Below the pieces are notes generated by a model. It made no database searches. It was given only the letters and a program-made list of their open reading frames with translations, and was not told the origin of the DNA. 64,000 nucleotides of DNA from Vibrio litoralis DSM 17657 (GTDB lineage Bacteria; Pseudomonadota; Gammaproteobacteria; Enterobacterales; Vibrionaceae), in NCBI RefSeq assembly GCF_000426765.1, contig NZ_AUFZ01000019.1, positions 1 through 64,000 on the forward strand, in the 5' to 3' direction. The first letter of the stretch is position 1. Each line of letters starts with the position of its first letter. This document shows positions 26,587 to 34,395 of the stretch, piece by piece. The translations under genes and the position numbers were made by a program.

Positions 26587-28628
26587 AAATTCGCTACCTT
26601 CAAATCAGGTTCAAAAGGCGTGAAGGGCATATCAAAGTCAGCCATGACTTTTTCAGCAGCCCTTACTTGAGTTATGTAGTGGCTCTGTTCACTGACTGAA
26701 ATATCTTCATCCGACTTCATGTAGGCCACTAAACGACGATGTTTTTTTTGCCACCACTTGGCTTGCTGTTCATCTATGATGCTGCTACCAGACCCACAGT
26801 CCACACAGAATTGGGGGGCGACCACACCGTTCATATCGCAGTCATAACCAGATTTGCAATAGCTATGCATTGAACCATGCAGTGTCAACTTACCATCCTT
26901 TACGGCTTTATAGATAACATCCCATGAGCTATAAATAGTCGGTACATCCCCTCGCATTTTCATGATCGCTTTGCCATAAGTGCCCGATAGTTTTTCATCT
27001 GAGTGCCATTGTTTAAAGATTTTATTTGTGGTGGTTTCAGCATTAATTTCATCGAGTGCCTTTTGCACTTGCTCGTCAACTTTCAGATCCCGTAGGCTCG
27101 CCAGCCTCCCACCATTGGTATACCACTCGGTCATCGCGAGGTATAAGTGCTTGAACTGTTGTTTGAGCGCTACTAATGTCCCTAGGCGGTTCTTAATGCA
27201 ATAAAAGGCCAAAGTGCGCCTAAACTGATGAGTTGTCATGTGCCATGGATTTCCAACTGTTACGTCTTTTTTTACACGGTTGAATGCGTGAGGGTTTGAC
27301 TCAAGGCATTCTGCAAAATCCTCTTCAGTTACAATGAAATTGAACTGCTTACAAAAACGCTGTAGTCGGTGATTCCAGCCTGTAATTAATGTGGGGGGCT
27401 TGGAGCGGTATGATTTATTTACCCAAATAGAGTCTTTGTATTTTTTATCTGGATAACTAACTTCCTTCCGCCATTCTTCAGTTAGTGTGGTCATTAACTC
27501 TATTGCAGTTTTAGAAGATGAAGCGGTAACCCATGTTTCTCTTTTATGCCCTAACTTAAAAGTATGAGATTGCAGCATGTGGAAGTCACGCCCTTCAAAG
27601 TTATCTTTGTAATAACTTTTAGGTGTTAGTTTATCGATTTCGGAATCTCGCATACCGCTAAAACCGCCACAGATAATATAGCAAGCATTGGTTAGTTGAC
27701 CCCAGTAGCGTTTAAAGTCCATTCCATTTTTTAACTTGATACTTGGTATTTTAGTGGCTAATGGTTCGACAAGGTCTTTAACTTTGCGGGGTTGTAACTC
27801 TTGAGCTGCGGAAATGTATTTTCGTTTATCGAAGCTACCATCTTCACCCATGAAGGAATAACGGTTCCCTTGCTTTATTTTTTCTTCAAGATTACGCACC
27901 CCCTCGTCATAGTTATGCTGTAGAGACTTCTCAATATCTAAAATCAATTGTCTATGTGGGTGAGCACTATTGATCAGTTCTATAGCCTTTCCATAAATGG
28001 CATCACATAGACGTCCAGGTATAACAAGAGTTTGTTGTGCTTCATTTGAATTTATCCGTCTTGCTTCAATATTTGACTTTATTGGATTAAGGCCAAGCTC
28101 AAGTTTGTGCCATGACTCATCATTTATGGCGGTATTTATTGCCACGAAAGTAGACTCGATGGTTCCTTGGGCATAGCTACATTTTTGCAAGAAGCGCTCA
28201 AACTCAGCCCAAACAACAGGTGAGCCAAGATCTTTCAATGAATTATAGTTACTCTCCATCAAGAAACTATAAGCTACCTTTATACTACTTAGTCGAGTGC
28301 GAACACTTGAGAACTTTACTGCTTTTTTTTGTTTAGGGCTTTTATTGAATAACCAGCCAAAAGTCAGCAACTTAAGTTCTCGCTGTAATTTAGGAGCACA
28401 TTCAAATTCCTTTGTGTTTAGATTGTTCTTATCTTTCTTTCGAGAGAAAGGAAAGCAATCCCAATTGTTTTGCCCAAAGGTAGCAGTAACGTTGCCCTTT
28501 TTGTCTTTGCAGATGACGACTGCATCTAACTCTTCAAATCGTCCCTCATGGCAGAGTGTAACTACGTCAACGTCTTCAACTTTATGTTGCTGTGGAAAAT
28601 CGGGTAAATAGAGCTTAGATGTATCCAC
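26583..28628 (-). CDS. gmtZ: GmtZ-like tyrosine recombinase with C-terminal zinc-binding region
   Basis: This is a 681-aa integrase. The catalytic set is complete: R327 (SGMRDSE), H467-x-x-R470 (HQFRRTL), H494 (QFKHLYL) and nucleophile Y503 (EWYTNG). The C-terminal part carries C591, C597, C608 and C611 (YCKSGYDC, FCVDCGS) followed by His, probably a zinc site. The N-terminal 300 residues are of unknown fold. It starts with GTG, sharing one base with the preceding TAG stop (TAGTG), and its own stop overlaps the gmtX start. It probably acts with the 441-aa recombinase in excision and insertion. Confidence 0.75.
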   Translation of the reverse strand: MDTSKLYLPDFPQQHKVEDVDVVTLCHEGRFEELDAVVICKDKKGNVTATFGQNNWDCFPFSRKKDKNNLNTKEFECAPKLQRELKLLTFGWLFNKSPKQKKAVKFSSVRTRLSSIKVAYSFLMESNYNSLKDLGSPVVWAEFERFLQKCSYAQGTIESTFVAINTAINDESWHKLELGLNPIKSNIEARRINSNEAQQTLVIPGRLCDAIYGKAIELINSAHPHRQLILDIEKSLQHNYDEGVRNLEEKIKQGNRYSFMGEDGSFDKRKYISAAQELQPRKVKDLVEPLATKIPSIKLKNGMDFKRYWGQLTNACYIICGGFSGMRDSEIDKLTPKSYYKDNFEGRDFHMLQSHTFKLGHKRETWVTASSSKTAIELMTTLTEEWRKEVSYPDKKYKDSIWVNKSYRSKPPTLITGWNHRLQRFCKQFNFIVTEEDFAECLESNPHAFNRVKKDVTVGNPWHMTTHQFRRTLAFYCIKNRLGTLVALKQQFKHLYLAMTEWYTNGGRLASLRDLKVDEQVQKALDEINAETTTNKIFKQWHSDEKLSGTYGKAIMKMRGDVPTIYSSWDVIYKAVKDGKLTLHGSMHSYCKSGYDCDMNGVVAPQFCVDCGSGSSIIDEQQAKWWQKKHRRLVAYMKSDEDISVSEQSHYITQVRAAEKVMADFDMPFTPFEPDLKVANL

Positions 28629-30376
28629 TATCCTACCTCGGCCATTGAGTTTGGAATTAACCCTAAAACGGAATCACTGTCATCCCAAGCGGGGTGGTAA
28701 CCATCATCGTCGAGCTTGGTTTCTGCCTGCCTCAATAACCGCTTATTGATGTTCGGCAGTATTTTTTGCTTAATGAACTGCACGATATCCTCAAAGTTTT
28801 TTCGGTAATGGCTGGCATCTAAATGAAGGTAAAGTGACTCCTCAATGCAGGCCTTGAATGAGAGAAGACACCAGATATCTGAGACCGACTGCACAATGAT
28901 TTGGTCAGGGCAGCCAAAGCACCCCAGTAGGTCGGCACAGGCTAATCGCTCCCCCTTCTTGGTAAGCCCTTGCGCTTGAGCTTTCTTGGTATACTTTCGT
29001 GACTTTTCACCGAATGGGGCAGCGCAGCTACCACCATTCGAGGTACGACTCAAATTGGGATGGTTAATCTTGTTCTCTTCCTCTATGACCAGTACCTTAA
29101 TATTGAGGTTTTCTTGTGCTTGCTGAGTACTAACCCCGCTCTTGATCTGCTCCTCCCGAATTAACAGCGTATCTTGCATCATGCCGTTATTTATCTGCTT
29201 ATTTCCCTCGCTGTAGTGACGTCTGCGGGTGTTGGGCGTGTTGTTAAGCATGAGGTTATTAATCATTTCTCCTTGATGATATGAGGTTAATTGAGAGCCT
29301 GTCTCTCTAAAACGGCTAATGACAGGACGTAATCGTCGTCCTAGTTGGTCGGTAAAGCTAAAGTGTTTTTCAACCCAGATTTTTGTGAAGGCTTGTAGTG
29401 TTCTCGATGTTAAGGGTTTTGCTTTTTGGAAGGTCACTGTTTGGATCAGTGTGGCGTCGTTATTTGCATTTATTATTTTTGAAGCATTAATTAGCTTATC
29501 GAAAAAATCTAATGCATATTTGGGTACTTCCAACTCATGAGCTCCCATCTCAACTTGGATAGTTTTAAAAGCACGACGCTTGAATGCTGGCATGGTGTAC
29601 CATGCTTCCCCCGTAGACATTGAAGCGTTATTTGGTTGTTTTAGTTGAAGTAAATTACTGGTGTTAGTATAGGTGTAATACGCCAAAAGATATGTAGCTG
29701 CACTCATCATTTTTGAAATACCGGCACACAAAGGATACACCTCGCCTTTCCACTCAAATGTCATCGTAGGAACGACTCTCCATGCATTAATATGTTTGTC
29801 AGGAGCTTCGATAAACTGCTTGTAAGTCTGTTTGAAGACTTGTCTTAAAAAGGGGAGAAGTTTGTTTAAATCACTGCGCGTATACGATTCAAAAGATTCA
29901 GTATCTCTGCTATCCATTATCACTACATTATCAAAGTAGCTATGTGGTAACTCTAGATACTGCGTAAAGAGTGCGTTCATTTTGCTATGCTTTATCTTAT
30001 ATGTACTGCTCTTTAGTACTCCCAACATGACGTTGTTTTGCAGTTTAGACATATACTGTTCAAGTGATTTTTGGGTAAATGCTGGCGAATTAATTGCGTC
30101 GCATAACTTGAGGTACCTAGAGGTTTCCAAGAATATGGAGTGGAGCCAACAACTGCTACTACCTTCTTCAATTTTTTCATCAAATCGGTCTTTTAGCTGA
30201 AAGATGAAACTTTTTCGACCAGCATCTTCAAACTGCTCTCCTCGTTGTAACCGCTCAGTTTTAGGAACCCCTTTGAAGAAAAAACGATTGAAATCGGCGA
30301 GACAATTTTCACCCATAATGCTTAGATTAATGCATAGCTCAGGCTTCCAATTACTTAGGTAAGTGAGGTTACTCAT
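28628..30376 (-). CDS. Degenerate tyrosine-recombinase-like protein of the element
   Basis: This 582-aa protein sits between the two active recombinases. A remnant of the catalytic region is visible: SRFRETG where HxxR is expected (Ser in place of His, Arg kept) and RRRHYSEGN with the Tyr in place, but no Arg at the first catalytic position (MMSAATYLLAYY). A Cys cluster (CADLLGCFGCPDQ) follows. It may bind DNA or act structurally. Of two ATG codons, the one at 30376 has AGGAG 6 bases upstream, while at 30382 the site would touch the ATG, so 30376 is preferred. It overlaps the upstream gene by 8 bases. Confidence 0.7.
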   Translation of the reverse strand: MSNLTYLSNWKPELCINLSIMGENCLADFNRFFFKGVPKTERLQRGEQFEDAGRKSFIFQLKDRFDEKIEEGSSSCWLHSIFLETSRYLKLCDAINSPAFTQKSLEQYMSKLQNNVMLGVLKSSTYKIKHSKMNALFTQYLELPHSYFDNVVIMDSRDTESFESYTRSDLNKLLPFLRQVFKQTYKQFIEAPDKHINAWRVVPTMTFEWKGEVYPLCAGISKMMSAATYLLAYYTYTNTSNLLQLKQPNNASMSTGEAWYTMPAFKRRAFKTIQVEMGAHELEVPKYALDFFDKLINASKIINANNDATLIQTVTFQKAKPLTSRTLQAFTKIWVEKHFSFTDQLGRRLRPVISRFRETGSQLTSYHQGEMINNLMLNNTPNTRRRHYSEGNKQINNGMMQDTLLIREEQIKSGVSTQQAQENLNIKVLVIEEENKINHPNLSRTSNGGSCAAPFGEKSRKYTKKAQAQGLTKKGERLACADLLGCFGCPDQIIVQSVSDIWCLLSFKACIEESLYLHLDASHYRKNFEDIVQFIKQKILPNINKRLLRQAETKLDDDGYHPAWDDSDSVLGLIPNSMAEVG

Positions 30377-31694
30377 CGTCATCTCCTAGCGCTTCGTGCA
30401 TGATGCTATCAAGGATGCCAAATTTCACCTTGAAGGCTTCTTTGCGTTTTAAGTAACGCAAGTATTTCCAAGTGGTACTTTCGTCTTTATGTCCCATCCA
30501 GCTCATTAGCAGCTCCATACACTCAGTTACGGGCAAATTCGCCGCTAACATATCATTGAGTCGATAAGTGCCATAAGTGGCACGTAAATCATGGAAGCGA
30601 TGGGCAAATGATGGCTCTGCCCGTTTTATTTCTGCCCTGAACTCAATCCATCGAGCTTCAATGGATTTACCCGTAGCAGGATTACCTTGTTGGCTAACAA
30701 AAAGTGGTTCGTGACGATCACAACGCTCTAGTATTTCAATGGTCTTTTGGGTAAAGCTGACAGCATCGCTTTGTAATTGTTCGATTTTCTCGTTAAGCCT
30801 AGTAACACGCTTAAGGCGGCGTTCTGAAACTCGATACTCATTCAATGATTGGAGCAAGTCCGATGAAATCTCGACAGTCCGAGTTTTTAGGAACTTGGTT
30901 TGTACGCCTGTAGAGCGGGGGCATAACAGAATTTCAAAGCGATGTTGACTCTCAGCAAGTGGAGTTGCAGTATCTAACGCATCTAGTGTTAGGGTTGCTA
31001 CTTCTTCAACCCGCATGCCTGTATCAGTCGCTAGCAAGGCTTGTAAGCGCAACTCTTCAGACGTTTGTGGAAGGTACTGCGTTAAAATACCAAGAGCATC
31101 ACGGCTTAAGGGGGATAGTGGCCTGATGTTTCTACTATCTGCATCCCTCGGTACTTTTATGCGTAAATCACTGGTCTCAACAATGAAAGTTGGAGAGACG
31201 TGGGCAAGCATCCCACGATTCTGAACAGAGACGAACTCCATTTTGAATGGAGCTTCCTTCTCACTCTTTACGCGTAAGTAACCATCATGCATTAGCCACT
31301 TATAATAATTGACGATTTGGTTCATACGAACACTGGCAGTGCTGTATGCAAGCTCGCCTTGCTTTATTTGCTTGAGCAGGTGAGAGCGGTATAGGTAAGT
31401 CGGTTTGAGCCTCTTTACTGGTGGGAATCCATCCCAGCGAAGTTCCTTGTCCTCAAGAAATTGGTAATAGGCACGTAGAGCCTGTGCGCAAGGAGATAAA
31501 TCTTCTGCTTTCTTTACAGCCTTGAGATAAAACAGGTAGCTATTGGCTTCGTGATTGAATACACCATCTTGCGAAAAGAGGGTTGGCAGCGAACCGATAT
31601 TGTCATTGGAAGGGAGGCAATGGAATGTACCATTGTCCAGTTTTTGTAGCTCAGTTTCTTTGAAAACATCGCTGGAGTGTACAAGGTAAGTCAT
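30369..31694 (-). CDS. gmtY: GmtY-like tyrosine recombinase
   Basis: This is a 441-aa site-specific recombinase, first gene of the operon. An N-terminal SAM-like core-binding region (about residues 40-140) precedes the catalytic domain with R228 (TDTGMRVEE), H368-x-x-R371 (HDLRATY), H402 (WMGHKDES) and Y411 (TWKYLRYL), all present. It should cut and rejoin the element ends. A LexA-like box lies 20 bases upstream of its ATG, suggesting SOS control of the whole operon. The name rests on gene order and size as remembered for GMT elements. Confidence 0.78.
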   Translation of the reverse strand: MTYLVHSSDVFKETELQKLDNGTFHCLPSNDNIGSLPTLFSQDGVFNHEANSYLFYLKAVKKAEDLSPCAQALRAYYQFLEDKELRWDGFPPVKRLKPTYLYRSHLLKQIKQGELAYSTASVRMNQIVNYYKWLMHDGYLRVKSEKEAPFKMEFVSVQNRGMLAHVSPTFIVETSDLRIKVPRDADSRNIRPLSPLSRDALGILTQYLPQTSEELRLQALLATDTGMRVEEVATLTLDALDTATPLAESQHRFEILLCPRSTGVQTKFLKTRTVEISSDLLQSLNEYRVSERRLKRVTRLNEKIEQLQSDAVSFTQKTIEILERCDRHEPLFVSQQGNPATGKSIEARWIEFRAEIKRAEPSFAHRFHDLRATYGTYRLNDMLAANLPVTECMELLMSWMGHKDESTTWKYLRYLKRKEAFKVKFGILDSIMHEALGDDDE

Positions 31695-31713
31695 AAATCA
31701 TCCTGAAAAATAT

Positions 31714-31733
31714 CACTGCCCATGTATACAGTA
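31714..31733. promoter_or_regulatory. LexA (SOS) box upstream of the recombinase operon
   Basis: CACTGCCCATGTATACAGTA matches the consensus TACTG-N10-CAGTA at 9 of the 10 outer positions, with a perfect right half TATACAGTA. It also sits inside a wider imperfect dyad TCACTG...CAGTGA (31713-31743). Confidence 0.6.
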
Positions 31734-31751
31734 TGGACAGTGATTGATTAT

Positions 31752-31768
31752 TTTCCAGATTTGTTTAC
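31752..31768 (-). repeat. Right terminal inverted repeat of the element
   Basis: TTTCCAGATTTGTTTAC here is the complement of GTAAACAAATCTGGAAA, matching the left end but for one extra base. It lies 23 bases from the gor stop codon. Confidence 0.65.
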
Positions 31769-31791
31769 GTGTGTAAGATGTTTTTCCTACA

Positions 31792-33150
31792 CTAACCCCT
31801 CATGGTAACAAATTCTTCCGAACCAGTTGGGTGAATCGCGACGACAGAATCAAAATCTGCTTTGGTTGCGCCCATCTTCATTGCTACGGCAAAACCTTGG
31901 ATCATTTCATCAACCGTGAAACCAATGCCGTGTAGGCCAACGACTTTCTCATCGTCACCGGCACAAACCAGTTTCATCTTGCATGGTTGACGGTGTGACG
32001 TGACTGCGGTGTACATCGCAGTAAAGCCAGAGGTGTACACTTTCACATTGTCTTCGCCGTATTGCGCTTTTGCATCTTGCTCGGTTAAGCCAATGGTGCC
32101 GATTGGTGGGTGGCTAAATACTACGGTTGGCACTAGGTTGTAATCCATCTTAGCGTCGGTTTTACCGTTAAATAAGCGCTCAGATAATTGACGACCGGCT
32201 TTAACGGCTACAGGCGTTAGTTCAATCCCGCCTTCCATGATGTCACCCACACAGTAGATGCCTTTAACGTTGGTTTCTTGGTATTCATCCACTTTGATAT
32301 AACCGCGATCGTTAGTTGCAACGCCAGTCACATCTAAGTTAATGGCATCGGTTGCTGGATGACGACCAATTGCCCAAATTAGGGTATCAACGTTTTGGCT
32401 TTCACCATTTTCTAGGTGAAGAGTAATGCTACCGTCGGCTTCTTTTACCACTTCTTTCGGTACAGAGTTAGTGTGTAGCGTAGGGCCTTCGGTGTTCATC
32501 ACTTCAACTAAAGTATCGACAATCATAGGATCGAAGCTACGTAGTGGCGATTCTTTACGAACAAATAGGTGAGTCTCAGTGCCTAATGCGCTCAGTACGC
32601 CAGCAATTTCAACCGCAATGTAACCTGCGCCTACCACAGCAACACGTTTTGGTTGTTCGTTTAACTCGAAGAAGCCATTTGAATCAATGCCGTGTTCAGC
32701 GCCAGGAATGTTTGGAATGGTTGGACGGCCACCGACAGCGATCAGAATATGATCAGCCGTGTATTGCTCGCCATTAACTTCAACGGTTTTCTCATCGACA
32801 AACTTAGCAAAGCCGCGGATAACATTGATTTTGTTATTGCCTAATACGCGGTCGTAAGATTGGTGAATACGGCCAATATAGGCTTGACGGTTTTCTACCA
32901 TTTTGGCCCAGTTAAAGCTTTTTAGCTCAACATCAAAGCCGTAATCTTTTGAGTACAGGTTAATCGCTTCCGCTACTTGCGCGCCGTGCCACATCACTTT
33001 CTTAGGTACACAACCTACGTTGACACAAGTACCACCCAGATCTTGAGCTTCAATCAGTGCCACTTTTGCGCCGTACATGGCTGCGCGGTTAGCCGATGCA
33101 ATACCGCCACTACCGCCACCAATACAAATGTAATCAAAATGCGTTGTCAT
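31792..33150 (-). CDS. gor: Glutathione-disulfide reductase
   Basis: This 452-aa FAD flavoenzyme reduces oxidised glutathione with NADPH in the cytoplasm. The FAD-binding GGGSGG (residues 11-16), the redox-active disulfide [13 protein letters not shown] (C42 and C47), the second dinucleotide motif [11 protein letters not shown] and the C-terminal catalytic HPTGSEE are all visible. A ribosome site GGAGAACAGA precedes the ATG. It follows rlmJ by 89 bases. The mobile element begins just past its stop. Confidence 0.97.
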   Translation of the reverse strand: MTTHFDYICIGGGSGGIASANRAAMYGAKVALIEAQDLGGTCVNVGCVPKKVMWHGAQVAEAINLYSKDYGFDVELKSFNWAKMVENRQAYIGRIHQSYDRVLGNNKINVIRGFAKFVDEKTVEVNGEQYTADHILIAVGGRPTIPNIPGAEHGIDSNGFFELNEQPKRVAVVGAGYIAVEIAGVLSALGTETHLFVRKESPLRSFDPMIVDTLVEVMNTEGPTLHTNSVPKEVVKEADGSITLHLENGESQNVDTLIWAIGRHPATDAINLDVTGVATNDRGYIKVDEYQETNVKGIYCVGDIMEGGIELTPVAVKAGRQLSERLFNGKTDAKMDYNLVPTVVFSHPPIGTIGLTEQDAKAQYGEDNVKVYTSGFTAMYTAVTSHRQPCKMKLVCAGDDEKVVGLHGIGFTVDEMIQGFAVAMKMGATKADFDSVVAIHPTGSEEFVTMRG

Positions 33151-33239
33151 TCTGTTCTCCGTAACCTGTTATGTCTGTCTTTATTTATTTAATGAGGGTA
33201 GCAGATGGATTATGCAACCCTAGTTCAATTTATTACTGT

Positions 33240-34076
33240 TTATTCTGGAACAATCCACTCAACTTTATGATGACCAGTACTTGGCGCGATTGCCTTCTGC
33301 AGCATAGGTAAAATTTCGGTCATTTGGCTTTCGAGTTTCCATGGAGGATTAATCACTATCATGCCTGATGCGGTCATACCGCGCTCAAGACTATCGGCAG
33401 AGACGCCTAATTCAATTTGTAAAATGTTACGAATATCGAGTTTTTTAAGATCGGCAATCATGTCATCAATCGTATGACGATAAACCACAGGATACCAAAT
33501 GGCATAAATACCGGTCGCCCAGCGTTTATGGCTTTGTGCAATGGCTCTCACCACATCTTGGTATTCGTGAGCCAACTCATAAGGCGGATCGATTAACACT
33601 AAGCCGCGACGCTCTTTCGGTGGCAAGCTGGCTTTTAAGTGCTCAAAACCGTCTTTTTGATGAATGCTCACCTGGCGATCGCGATGAAATTCTTGCTCTA
33701 AAAGCGGATAATCACTCGGGTGAAGTTCTGTTAACACCATGCGGTCTTGATTACGTAAGTGAGCACGTGCTACGCGTGGAGAGCCCGGGTAGTAACGCAG
33801 TTCGTCACTATCATTTAGAGCTTGGATTGAATCTAAGTAGCTAGTCACTTCTTCAGGTAAATCTTGTCCCCAAATGCGCGCGATGCCTTGTTTGTATTCA
33901 CCGGTTTTTTCTGACCATTCGTGAGTTAAGTCGTAGCGACCCACACCAGCATGCGTATCATGGTAAACGAACGGCTTATCTTTTTGCTTTAAGGCATTCA
34001 AAATTAAGCTTTGTACTATGTGTTTTACCACATCGGCATGGTTGCCAGCGTGAAAACTATGGCGATAACTCAGCAT
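33240..34076 (-). CDS. rlmJ: 23S rRNA (adenine2030-N6)-methyltransferase RlmJ
   Basis: This 278-aa SAM-dependent methyltransferase modifies A2030 of 23S rRNA. It begins MLSYRHSFHAGNHADVVKH, a hallmark of RlmJ (YhiR), and carries the N6-adenine motif LIDPPYE (about residues 164-170). Length is typical (E. coli 280 aa). It is divergent from prlC and upstream of gor, an order I recall for other Vibrio chromosomes. Confidence 0.95.
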   Translation of the reverse strand: MLSYRHSFHAGNHADVVKHIVQSLILNALKQKDKPFVYHDTHAGVGRYDLTHEWSEKTGEYKQGIARIWGQDLPEEVTSYLDSIQALNDSDELRYYPGSPRVARAHLRNQDRMVLTELHPSDYPLLEQEFHRDRQVSIHQKDGFEHLKASLPPKERRGLVLIDPPYELAHEYQDVVRAIAQSHKRWATGIYAIWYPVVYRHTIDDMIADLKKLDIRNILQIELGVSADSLERGMTASGMIVINPPWKLESQMTEILPMLQKAIAPSTGHHKVEWIVPE

Positions 34077-34085
34077 GGTTTATCT

Positions 34086-34114
34086 CTTGAAATTGGGTCA
34101 ATATTACCGTCTAT
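34086..34114 (+). promoter_or_regulatory. Possible sigma-32 promoter for prlC
   Basis: CTTGAAA, 14 bases, then CCGTCTAT resembles the heat-shock consensus CTTGAAA-N(11-16)-CCCATNT. E. coli prlC (opdA) is heat-inducible, which makes this plausible. The ERIC element would then lie in the 5' untranslated leader. Confidence 0.4.
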
Positions 34115-34246
34115 GATACCGAATATTATTGAGCCTTGCCTGATAAAAGAAAGCCCAAAGCAGTTTTTACTTTCAGCGCCATTGAAATCTAGTGAGTTAG
34201 CCTACATTTATACCTAAAGAAAAGTTTCTAAATATAGAAGAATCAC

Positions 34247-34374
34247 TATCCCCAAAGTAATTGGAGTTACAGTGAGGCGACAAGTGAATGAGGCCCCATG
34301 AGCTTAGCTTGCCTAAGTGATTGGGGCGAATGAGCGCCGTCAACAAAGCTGCAACTTCAAGTACAAAGGGGATA
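34247..34374 (+). repeat. ERIC-like element, copy 2, in the prlC leader
   Basis: This 128-bp imperfect palindrome has TATCCCC/GGGGATA ends and the ERIC-like core GTGAATGAGGCCCCATGAGC. It is about 85% identical by eye to the complement of the copy at 18248. It ends 21 bases before the prlC start codon. Confidence 0.85.
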
Positions 34375-34395
34375 CACGAATTAAGGAAAGCATTC

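Larger units (their letters stand above)
23208..31768. mobile_element. Gamma-mobile-trio (GMT)-like element with one ATPase cargo gene
   Basis: This 8.56-kb element is bounded by inverted repeats GTAAAAAATCTGGAAA (23208-23223) and the complement of GTAAACAAATCTGGAAA (31752-31768), identical but for one inserted C. It holds four overlapping recombination genes and one cargo gene, all on the minus strand. Gene sizes and order (441, 582, 681, 152 aa) match the GmtY/GmtZ/GmtX set as I remember it, and also parallel the Tn554-type TnpA/B/C plan. It sits 23 bases downstream of gor. As I recall, the V. cholerae VSP-I island also adjoins gor, so this may be a shared integration site. Family and end assignments need a search to confirm. 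Confidence 0.7.

Noticed and set aside
23093..31718. 10-bp direct repeat AATATCACTG at 23093 and 31709 as attachment-site duplication
   Set aside because: The left copy is part of a CRP-like dyad and the right copy part of the LexA-like box; the 16/17-bp inverted repeats at 23208 and 31752 mark the ends better.
34321..34395. 25-codon N-terminal extension of PrlC
   Set aside because: The extension is read from the ERIC element; the ATG at 34396 has a ribosome site and gives the family N-terminus.
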